From Actinomycetota bacterium (GTDB lineage: Bacteria > Actinomycetota > Actinomycetes > Propionibacteriales > Propionibacteriaceae), in contig JACRAA010000253.1 in NCBI GenBank assembly GCA_016213595.1, forward strand, positions 1-12,516: a stretch of DNA of 12,516 nucleotides, read 5' to 3'. The notes beneath the pieces were generated by a model that was given only the letters and a program-made list of their open reading frames with translations, did not search any database and was not told the DNA's origin. Position 1 is the stretch's first letter, and every line of letters begins with the position of its first letter. The translations under genes and the position numbers were made by a program. Positions 7,393-12,516 of the stretch are shown here, in pieces.

Positions 7393-7415
7393 GCAGGAGC
7401 GCCGGAGCGCTCAGC

Positions 7416-8519
7416 TCACTTGATCGCCTGGATGGCGGTGTTGACCTTCGCGCGCAGGGAGGCGGGAAGAGGAGCCGAGCCCACGTCGCTGAGGCTCTTC
7501 TGGCCGGCGTCGCTGGCGAAGTACGTGAGGAAGTCCTTCACGACCGCGGTCTTGGCGGAGTCGAGGCCGCCGGAGCAGACGATCTCGTACGTGACGAGGA
7601 CGGCCGGGTAGGCACCGGCGGCCTTGGTCGCGTAGTCGAGCTGGAGGGTGAGGTCGTTGCCCGTGCCGGTGATCTTCGCAGCCTCGAGCGCCTTGCCGAC
7701 GCTGTCGGCGTTGAGCTCCACGCCACCGTTGCCGGTGTTGAGCTGGGCGATGCCGAGCTTGTTGTCGGTCGCGAAGCTCCACTCGAGGTAGCCGATCGCA
7801 CCGTCGGTGGCCTTCACGGCCTGCGCCACGCCCGACGAGCCGTTCTTGCCCTCGCCGCCCTTGCCCTTCCAGGTCTTGGAGTGCTCAGGGGTCCACACGC
7901 TCGGCGCGGTCGCCTTGAGGTACTTCGAGACGTTGTCGGTCGTGCCGGAGTCGTCCGAGCGGTAGAACACCTTGACGGGGGTGTTCGGCAGGGTGACGCC
8001 CGAGTTCAGCGCGGCGATGGCCGGGTCGTTCCACGAGGTGATCTGGCCCATGAAGATCTTGGCCAGGACGTCGGCGTTGAGCACGAGCTTGCTGACGCCC
8101 TTGAGGTTGTACGAGAAGGCGACCGGGCCGACGACGAGCGGGAGGTCCCACGCCTCGCTGTTCTTGCAGCGGGCCGCGGCTGCGGTGTGCTCATCCGCCG
8201 ACAGGGCGGAGTCGGAGCCGCCGAAGTCGACGAGCCCGGCGTTGAAGTTCTTGACGCCGGCGCCCGAGCCGGTCGGGTTGTACTCGATCTTCGCCGCGTT
8301 CTTGCAGGCGTCGTTGTACGCGGCGATGATCTGCTGGATGGCGTTCGTCTGGGCCGTCGAGCCCTCACCGGTGATCGAGCCCGACGGGCAGGCCAGGGAG
8401 CCTGCCGAGGTGCCGGTGCTGGAGCCGCCCGTGCTGGCGGCGCTGTTCGTGCAGGCAGTCAGGGCGATGGTGCTCAGAGCGGCCAGGGCCGCGAGCTTCG
8501 TCATGCGAGTGACTCTCAC
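7416..8519 (-). CDS. pstS: Phosphate-binding lipoprotein PstS
   Basis: PstS captures phosphate outside the membrane and hands it to PstCA. The 367-residue protein starts with a lipoprotein signal: K8, a hydrophobic core (9-20) and lipobox LTAC with lipidated Cys23, then a Ser/Thr/Gly-rich linker (24-40). Phosphate-binding segments are easy to see: GEGSTAQ (51-57), NPTGSGAG (81-88), FGGSDSAL (99-106) and RSDDSGTTDNVSKYL (187-201). The C-terminus has the usual LTYFASDAGQ. The GTG at 8519 is preferred because AAGGA lies 6 bases upstream (8530-8526); ATG 8504 would be too far from it. It is the first gene of pstSCAB, with a PHO-box-like array at 8580-8623. Confidence 0.97.
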   Translation of the reverse strand: MRVTRMTKLAALAALSTIALTACTNSAASTGGSSTGTSAGSLACPSGSITGEGSTAQTNAIQQIIAAYNDACKNAAKIEYNPTGSGAGVKNFNAGLVDFGGSDSALSADEHTAAAARCKNSEAWDLPLVVGPVAFSYNLKGVSKLVLNADVLAKIFMGQITSWNDPAIAALNSGVTLPNTPVKVFYRSDDSGTTDNVSKYLKATAPSVWTPEHSKTWKGKGGEGKNGSSGVAQAVKATDGAIGYLEWSFATDNKLGIAQLNTGNGGVELNADSVGKALEAAKITGTGNDLTLQLDYATKAAGAYPAVLVTYEIVCSGGLDSAKTAVVKDFLTYFASDAGQKSLSDVGSAPLPASLRAKVNTAIQAIK

Positions 8520-8559
8520 TAATGATCCTTAGGGTCAGCGTGGGCGGCGAATCATGTCC

Positions 8560-8574
8560 GCCTCTGTGAGGCTA
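8560..8574 (-). promoter_or_regulatory. -10-like element and small palindrome at the pstS promoter
   Basis: TAGCCT (8574-8569, minus strand) fits TAnnnT and lies 5 bases beyond the last PHO unit, so that unit and its neighbour would cover the -35 region, as in activator-dependent Pho promoters. Transcription would start near 8562, giving a leader of about 43 bases. GCCTC-TGT-GAGGC (8560-8572) is a perfect 5-bp inverted repeat over the same spot. The promoter assignment is inferred from sequence only. Confidence 0.4.
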
Positions 8575-8579
8575 GGGAG

Positions 8580-8623
8580 GTCAAGTGACCGTTTCCGGCG
8601 CCCTGGGTGAACGAACCGTTAAC
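8580..8623 (-). promoter_or_regulatory. PHO-box-like array of 11-bp units upstream of pstS
   Basis: On the minus strand four adjacent 11-mers run GTTAACGGTTC (8623-8613), GTTCACCCAGG (8612-8602), GCGCCGGAAAC (8601-8591) and GGTCACTTGAC (8590-8580). The second fits the Streptomyces PhoP direct-repeat consensus G(G/T)TCAYYYR(G/C)G at every position. The fourth fits its first nine positions, in the same 11-bp phase. The first is a weaker match and the third does not match. The array sits upstream of a candidate -10 for pstS. The expected regulator is a PhoP or RegX3-type response regulator, inducing the operon on phosphate starvation. Confidence 0.75.
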
Positions 8624-8686
8624 GACGGGCGTCTGCTCCTCCTCGGTTCGTTCTCCTCGCCACCGGCTGGTCCGGACGCACGCCAC

Positions 8687-8692
8687 TATTCT
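8687..8692 (+). promoter_or_regulatory. Possible -10 element for the SDR/flavoprotein operon
   Basis: TATTCT is the best TAnnnT hexamer upstream of the operon and is the same hexamer seen at the DUF2510 start. Transcription would begin near 8699, about 95 bases before the SDR start and about 30 bases before the LacI-type operator. No good -35 is visible, so this is tentative. Confidence 0.3.
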
Positions 8693-8727
8693 CGTCCTCT
8701 GGGCCTGCTCTCCCGTCCCGGCAAGAG

Positions 8728-8743
8728 TGGAAAGCGCTTGCCA
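8728..8743 (+). promoter_or_regulatory. LacI-family-type operator upstream of the SDR/flavoprotein operon
   Basis: TGGAAAGCGCTTGCCA is a 16-bp palindrome with a central CG and a single mismatched pair (position 4 with 13). The form TGGnAAGCGCTTnCCA is the pattern of LacI/CcpA-family operators. Its right end overlaps the first of two Shine-Dalgarno copies. If transcription starts near 8699, a bound repressor would act as a roadblock. No LacI-family gene is in the window, so the regulator must lie elsewhere. Control by a sugar or sugar-derived effector is inferred from the family. Confidence 0.6.
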
Positions 8744-8787
8744 AAGGAGGCGGAAATGCGCCAGGATGGGCGAGGACCAAAGGAGGC
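8741..8787 (+). repeat. Duplicated 11-mer CCAAAGGAGGC (two Shine-Dalgarno copies)
   Basis: The 11-mer occurs at 8741-8751 and 8777-8787, exactly 36 bases apart. Each copy has an ATG a few bases downstream (8756 and 8794). The second serves the SDR gene and the first serves an 18-codon leader ORF. Shared bases after each copy suggest that a small start module was duplicated. Confidence 0.7.
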
Positions 8788-8812
8788 AGGCACATGCCGG
8801 TGGCAATGGTGA
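8756..8812 (+). CDS. Possible 18-codon leader ORF overlapping the SDR start
   Basis: ATG at 8756 follows AAAGGAGG (8743-8750) by 5 bases, an excellent ribosome site. It encodes MRQDGRGPKEAGTCRWQW and stops at TGA 8810-8812, 19 bases inside the SDR gene in another frame. Ribosomes finishing here would sit over the SDR start, so translation could modulate or couple SDR expression. The Cys-Arg-Trp-Gln-Trp end includes rare residues, but no attenuator hairpin is obvious. It may instead be a by-product of the duplicated Shine-Dalgarno. No homologue is known to me. Confidence 0.4.
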   Translation: MRQDGRGPKEAGTCRWQW

Positions 8813-9561
8813 CGGGCGGCAGTCGGGGGATCGGTCGCGGGGTGACGGAACGGCTGCTCAGGGACGGCTACCAGGTGTCGATCCTGGCCACGCGACCCGC
8901 GCCCGAGGACGTGCTGGCCCCGCTCCGAGAGCTCGGCGACATCTCGTACACGGCGGGCAGCATCTCGGAACCGGCCGACCACAGGCGCTACCTCGACGAC
9001 ACGCTCGCCGCGTTCGGACGGGTGGACGTGCTCGTGAACAACGCCGGCGTGGCGCCGAGCGTACGCAACGACGTGCTGGAGGCCACGACCGACGAGTTCG
9101 ACAGGGTGCTGTCGATCAACCTGCGAGGTCCGTACTTCCTGACCCAGCTCGTGGCCAACCGGATGATCGCGCAGCGCGGCCCCGAGGTGCCGACGGACCG
9201 CCCCTGTGGCACCGTCGTCAACGTCTCGTCGATCTCGGCGACGGTCGTCTCGACGAACCGCGGCGAGTACTGCGTCTCCAAAGCCGGAGTCGCGATGGCC
9301 ACCCAGGTCTGGGCGGCGCGACTCGCCCCTGAGGGGATCGTGGTGTACGAGGTGAGGCCCGGCGTGATCGCGACCGACATGACCGCCGGCGTGAAGGACC
9401 GCTACGACGCGCTCTTCGCCGACGGGCTCGCGCCCATGCCCCGCTGGGGCACGCCGGCGGACGTCGCCGGTGCGGTCGCCGTCCTCGCGTCCGGCCAGAT
9501 GCCGTACTCCACCGGTGACGTCATCGTCGTCGGCGGCGGCATGCAGATCCCGAGGCTGTGA
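8794..9561 (+). CDS. FabG-like SDR (BKR_1-type 3-ketoacyl-ACP reductase family), first gene of a redox operon
   Basis: This 255-residue NAD(P)-dependent dehydrogenase has TGGSRGIG (7-14), NNAG (82-85), N109, S146, Y159 and K163 (tetrad intact), and RPGVIATDMT (188-197). The blocks INLRGPYFLTQ (108-118), NRGEYCVSKAG (155-165), RWGTPADVA (217-225) and GGGMQIPRL at the C-terminus resemble the proteins labelled 3-ketoacyl-ACP reductase of the BKR_1 group. That group is often found with sugar genes rather than fatty-acid synthesis, so the label is probably not the real activity. Start ATG 8794 has AAAGGAGG (8779-8786) 7 bases upstream. The stop lies 8 bases before the flavoprotein ATG, so the two are co-transcribed. 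Oxidation or reduction of a sugar- or polyol-derived carbonyl is an inference from the LacI-type operator. Confidence 0.9.
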   Translation: MPVAMVTGGSRGIGRGVTERLLRDGYQVSILATRPAPEDVLAPLRELGDISYTAGSISEPADHRRYLDDTLAAFGRVDVLVNNAGVAPSVRNDVLEATTDEFDRVLSINLRGPYFLTQLVANRMIAQRGPEVPTDRPCGTVVNVSSISATVVSTNRGEYCVSKAGVAMATQVWAARLAPEGIVVYEVRPGVIATDMTAGVKDRYDALFADGLAPMPRWGTPADVAGAVAVLASGQMPYSTGDVIVVGGGMQIPRL

Positions 9562-9569
9562 GGCAGGCG

Positions 9570-11579
9570 ATGGAGACCCTCGTCGTGGACGGCTATGAGG
9601 TTCCCGTCCTGACCGCCAACACGGTCGTCGTCGGTACAGGCTCGGCGGGCTACTGCGCCGCCGACCGGCTCGCGATGTTCGGGCAGACCGACGTCATCAT
9701 GGTCAGCGACAAGATCCGTGCGGGTGCCTCGCGCAACGCGGGGTCCGACAAGCAGACGTACTACAAGCTCACGCTGTCGGGCGCCGAGCCCGACTCCGTG
9801 CGCGCCATGGCCGAGACGCTCTTCTCGGGCGGCGCGATGGACGGCGACATCGCGCTCGCGGAGGCCGCCTGGTCGGCGCGGGCGTTCTTCCACCTCGTCG
9901 AGTCAGGGGTCCCGTTCCCCCATGGGCGGTCGGGGGAGTTCATCGGCTACAAGACCGACCACGACCCTCGGCAGCGGGCGACGTCGGTAGGGCCGTTCAC
10001 GAGCAAGTCGATGACGGAGTCGCTCGAGCGGCGTGTCCGGGACCTGCACAAGATCCCCGTGCTCGACGCGTGCCGCGTGGTGGACCTCGTCGTCGACGAG
10101 GGGCGTGTGGTGGGGCTGCTGTGCCTCAAGACCGACGTGCGGGACAACTCCGACGAGTCACGCTTCCTGCTGCTGCGGTGTACGAACCTCGTGTACGCGA
10201 CGGGGGGACCGGCCGGGATGTACGCGGATGCGGTCTACCCGCACGGCCAGTGGGGGGCGAACGGGGCGCCGCTGCGCGCCGGGGTCCGCGGCAAGAACCT
10301 CACGGAGTGGCAGTTCGGGCTGGCCAGCACGAAGCCGCGGTGGAACGTGTCCGGCACGTACATGCAGGTCGTTCCCCGGTTCGTGTCGACGGATGCGGAC
10401 GGCGCCGATGAGCGGGAGTTCCTCGACGAGGCGATCGAGGACTACGGCCGCCTCGTCTCCCTGGTGTTCCTCAAGGGCTACCAGTGGCCGTTCGACATCC
10501 GCAAGGCCCGCTCGGGCTCCTCGCTCGTCGACCTGCTCGTGTACCGCGAGACCGTCCTGCGGGGCCGGCGCGTGTTCCTGGACTTCCGGTCCAACCCTCG
10601 TGGGCGCTGGGACCCCTCAGCGCTCACACCCGAGGCGTACGACTACCTCGATCGGGCGGGCGTCGTCGGGCTCGGCGAGTCGACCCCGATCGAGCGGCTG
10701 CAGCACATGAACAGGCCGGCGTACGAGTTCTATCTCGGGCGGAACCCCGGCGTCGACCTCGAGAAGGACCTGCTCGAGGTCGCTGTCTGCGCCCAGCACA
10801 ACAACGGCGGGCTGTGGGTCGACCAGTGGTGGCAGTCGAACCTCGAGGGGCTCTTCCCCGTCGGGGAGGCCGCCGGGGCCCACGGTGTGTACCGGCCGGG
10901 TGGGGCGGCGCTCAACTCGGGACAGGTGGGCGCGACACGCGCAGCGACGTACATCGCTGAACGCCGGCGCGCCGAGCCTGCCTCGGACGAGGAGTTCCGG
11001 GCCGCGGCGCAGCCGGTGGTGTCCGAGGCTCTGTCGCTGCTGTGGGGGGCGACCGAGCGGGCGGAGACGATGCCCGACACGACGGATGCCCTCCTCCGCG
11101 AGGCCACCGAGCTCATGAGCAGCCATGCCGGGGTGGTCCGGTCGCGCCAGTCGATCGCCGAGGCGCTGGCACGCGTGAAGGACTGGCTGGACGCGTACCC
11201 GACCACAGCCGCCGCGGCCGCGGACAGCCGTCGCTCCGTCAACAGGCTCTTCCTCATCCGGGACATCCTCAGCAGCCAGTACGTGTACCTGTCGGCGATG
11301 GCCGACTACCTCGACCACGGGGGCCGGTCGCGAGGGTCCGTGCTGTACACCGACCCGGACGGCGGGCTGCCGCTGGCGTCGGAGGACGGTCGCGAGCTGG
11401 ACCTGCCCGAGGTGTTCCGGTTCACGCTCGAGGACGGGCTGAGCGACGTCATCCAGGAGGCGGGCTGGTCCGAGGACGGGCTGAGCTTCGCCTGGAGGCC
11501 CGTACGACCCATCCCGGAGGACGACGAGTTCTTCGAGAACGTGTGGCGTCACTACCGCGAGGACAAGAACGTCTACTAG
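9570..11579 (+). CDS. FAD-dependent oxidoreductase of the fumarate reductase/SdhA superfamily, substrate unknown
   Basis: The 669-residue protein has the FAD dinucleotide fold VVVGTGSAGYCAA (19-31), the Ser/Asn-rich flavin loop AGASRNAGSDKQTYY (51-65), VYATGGPAGMY (208-218), and the C-terminal FAD signature LEGLFPVGEAAGAHGVYRPG (425-444) continuing to GGAALNSGQVGATRAA. The order matches FrdA/SdhA/AprA/L-aspartate oxidase proteins. Where those have QFHPT, this protein has WQFGLAS (247-253), so the catalytic His is Gly. The C-terminal 150 residues are helical and end with an acidic/aromatic tail. I chose ATG 9570 (GAGG at 9560-9563 upstream); GTG 9558 would add 4 residues and overlaps the SDR stop. 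No signal peptide or partner iron-sulfur subunit is present, so it is probably a soluble flavoprotein. The electron acceptor and substrate are unknown. Confidence 0.88.
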   Translation: METLVVDGYEVPVLTANTVVVGTGSAGYCAADRLAMFGQTDVIMVSDKIRAGASRNAGSDKQTYYKLTLSGAEPDSVRAMAETLFSGGAMDGDIALAEAAWSARAFFHLVESGVPFPHGRSGEFIGYKTDHDPRQRATSVGPFTSKSMTESLERRVRDLHKIPVLDACRVVDLVVDEGRVVGLLCLKTDVRDNSDESRFLLLRCTNLVYATGGPAGMYADAVYPHGQWGANGAPLRAGVRGKNLTEWQFGLASTKPRWNVSGTYMQVVPRFVSTDADGADEREFLDEAIEDYGRLVSLVFLKGYQWPFDIRKARSGSSLVDLLVYRETVLRGRRVFLDFRSNPRGRWDPSALTPEAYDYLDRAGVVGLGESTPIERLQHMNRPAYEFYLGRNPGVDLEKDLLEVAVCAQHNNGGLWVDQWWQSNLEGLFPVGEAAGAHGVYRPGGAALNSGQVGATRAATYIAERRRAEPASDEEFRAAAQPVVSEALSLLWGATERAETMPDTTDALLREATELMSSHAGVVRSRQSIAEALARVKDWLDAYPTTAAAAADSRRSVNRLFLIRDILSSQYVYLSAMADYLDHGGRSRGSVLYTDPDGGLPLASEDGRELDLPEVFRFTLEDGLSDVIQEAGWSEDGLSFAWRPVRPIPEDDEFFENVWRHYREDKNVY

Positions 11580-11590
11580 CCAAGGATCCA

Positions 11591-11620
11591 TTGACCCTGC
11601 CCGCCGTACGGATCTACTGT
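11591..11620 (+). promoter_or_regulatory. Promoter of the VOC gene
   Basis: TTGACC (11591-11596) and TACTGT (11615-11620) are separated by 18 bases, a good match to a housekeeping actinobacterial promoter. The start would be near 11627, with a leader of about 40 bases. It begins 12 bases after the flavoprotein stop and makes the VOC gene independent of that operon. Confidence 0.6.
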
Positions 11621-11667
11621 GCGCCGGACCGGTCACATAGGGCGATCGGACGACAGGGAGGTCCCCC

Positions 11668-12072
11668 ATGGCAACGGCAGCGATCCCGTACATCCGGTTC
11701 GCGGGCGACACTCGCGAAGCCCTCGGCTTCTACCGGTCGGTCTTCGGTGGCAAGGTCGAGGTGAACACCTTCGGCGACTTCAACGTCCCGGACGTCCCAC
11801 CTGACGCCGTGATGCACGCGGCCCTGACCACGGACGAGTTCGCGGTGTACGCGTACGACGCGATGCCGGGGGAGAGCCTGGGCGACGCGGCCCGGATCCG
11901 CATCGCGCTCGTGGGCGACGACCTCGAGTCGCTGACGAAGGCGTTCAACAGCATCGCGGAAGGCGGGAACGTGAGCATGCCGCTGACGCCGCAGCAGTGG
12001 GGCGCGACGTACGGGGAGGTCGTCGACAAGTACGGCATCTCGTGGATGTTCAACATCGGGCCCGCCTCCTGA
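11668..12072 (+). CDS. PhnB-like VOC (glyoxalase/bleomycin-resistance fold) protein
   Basis: This 134-residue protein has the single-chain VOC pattern of the PhnB group. It starts with IPYIRFAGDTREALGFYRSV (6-25), has His50 in VMHAAL as a possible metal-ligand or binding residue, and ends with WGATYGEVVDKYGISWMFNI (111-130), the group's hallmark. Proteins of this type are often annotated as 3-demethylubiquinone methyltransferase-like or glyoxalase-like, and the function of most is unknown. Start ATG 11668 follows AGGGAGG (11655-11661) by 6 bases. It has its own promoter at 11591-11620. The neighbouring convergent gene encodes a TetR regulator, ending 29 bases away; whether that regulator controls it is not shown. 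Confidence 0.9.
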   Translation: MATAAIPYIRFAGDTREALGFYRSVFGGKVEVNTFGDFNVPDVPPDAVMHAALTTDEFAVYAYDAMPGESLGDAARIRIALVGDDLESLTKAFNSIAEGGNVSMPLTPQQWGATYGEVVDKYGISWMFNIGPAS

Positions 12073-12101
12073 CGGCGCTCAGGTCATCGGGCCGCGTCGG
12101 G

Positions 12102-12516
12102 TCAGGCTGGGAGCCCGGCGACAACGGTCCGTACGACGTCGGCCGCCTGCTCGTCGAGGGCGGCGCGCGGCTGGTCACGCAGGGGGCCGCGTGTCGCGAG
12201 CGTCGAGAAGCCGTGCACGGTCGACCAGCACATGATGGTCACGGTCCGCGCCTTCTCGGGCGCCACGACGCCGAGGTCGACCAGGTGTCCCACCGACTCG
12301 ACGAGCAGCTCGTACGGCGTCAGGCCGCGGTCGCCGCGCGCCGATTCCACAGCCGGGTGGTGGAGGCCCAGGAGCCCGAACATGGCGACCTCGAAGTTGC
12401 CGGGGTCCTCGAGCGCGAAGTCGATGTAGCCCAGGCCCACCGCACAAAGCATCGCCAGCCAGCGCTCGCGCTCCTCGACGGCGTCCACGACGGCCTGGCG
12501 GCGCTCGATGGCCCGA
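12102..12516 (-). CDS. TetR-family regulator, C-terminal ligand-binding part only (N-terminus beyond window)
   Basis: The reading frame is open from the right edge (RAIERRQAVVDAVEERERW...) to the stop at 12102, giving 138 residues. The stretch AVGLGYIDFALEDPGNFEVAMFG, then EKARTVTIMCWSTVHGFSTLA, is the pattern of the TetR C-terminal WHG-type domain (TetR_C_33), in which a helix with AxxYxxFAxxxP packs against a later W-x-x-x-H-G segment. The helix-turn-helix is outside the window, so the DNA target cannot be inferred. A GTG at 12488 is not taken as the start because the upstream codons remain open and a regulator needs its N-terminal domain. It is convergent with the VOC gene. Confidence 0.82.
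   Translation of the reverse strand, partial: RAIERRQAVVDAVEERERWLAMLCAVGLGYIDFALEDPGNFEVAMFGLLGLHHPAVESARGDRGLTPYELLVESVGHLVDLGVVAPEKARTVTIMCWSTVHGFSTLATRGPLRDQPRAALDEQAADVVRTVVAGLPA

Noticed and set aside
6864..8522. 552-codon open frame on the plus strand
   Set aside because: It is antisense to pstC and pstS, crosses their intergenic hairpin, and has low-complexity composition and no ribosome site.
8794..9561. Fatty-acid synthesis role for the FabG-like SDR
   Set aside because: Similarity is to the BKR_1 subgroup, and the neighbours are a flavoprotein and a LacI-type operator, with no acyl-carrier or FAS genes.
10617..11711. 364-codon open frame on the minus strand
   Set aside because: It is antisense to the flavoprotein and runs into the VOC gene. 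It has no recognisable motif.
12073..12101. Terminator between the convergent VOC and TetR genes
   Set aside because: I looked for an inverted repeat in the 29-base gap and its flanks. Only a CGGGC/GCCCG pair with a loop of about 20 bases was found, which is too weak.
1..12516. CRISPR array, tRNA, rRNA, insertion sequence or phage element
   Set aside because: No regularly spaced repeats, cloverleaf sequence, transposase or integrase frame was seen on either strand.

Overview
The window is GC-rich and reads as the chromosome of an actinomycete (Actinomycetota). The best support is a convincing mycothione reductase, since mycothiol is confined to that phylum. A DUF2510 membrane protein, GTG starts and promoter/start arrangements that look leaderless agree with this. 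I see no rRNA, tRNA, CRISPR array, insertion sequence or phage gene, and no intergenic stretch exceeds 300 bases. The window reads as ordinary chromosome, with one unusual operon.

Layout. (1) Positions 1-3340, minus strand: a short-chain dehydrogenase, then mycothione reductase (mtr), then a GT1-type glycosyltransferase that runs off the left edge. The last two overlap by 4 bases. (2) 3374-4285, minus: a DUF2510 single-pass membrane protein. A small hypothetical gene (4357-4659, plus) diverges from it. (3) 4635-8519, minus: a complete high-affinity phosphate transporter operon, pstS-pstC-pstA-pstB, without phoU. It is preceded by a clear PHO-box-like array of 11-bp units and has a 16-bp perfect intercistronic hairpin between pstS and pstC. 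(4) 8794-11579, plus: an apparent two-gene operon of a FabG-like SDR and a 669-residue FAD protein of the fumarate-reductase superfamily. Its leader carries a LacI-family-type operator, a duplicated Shine-Dalgarno element and an 18-codon leader ORF. (5) 11668-12072, plus: a PhnB-type VOC protein with its own good sigma70-like promoter, convergent with (6) the C-terminal part of a TetR regulator (12102-12516, minus).

How they work together. The Pst genes make one ABC importer: lipoprotein phosphate binder, two permeases and an ATPase, predicted to be induced by phosphate starvation through a PhoP/RegX3-type regulator. Mtr keeps mycothiol reduced. The SDR/flavoprotein pair looks like an inducible redox module. 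Its LacI-type operator suggests a carbohydrate or polyol substrate, but the substrate is unknown, and the flavoprotein lacks the His of the QFHPT motif of true fumarate reductases. This pair and its control region are the best candidate for something undescribed. The 274-bp pstS/SDR divergent region is regulatory-dense, and its PHO box has a partly inverted copy facing the redox operon.
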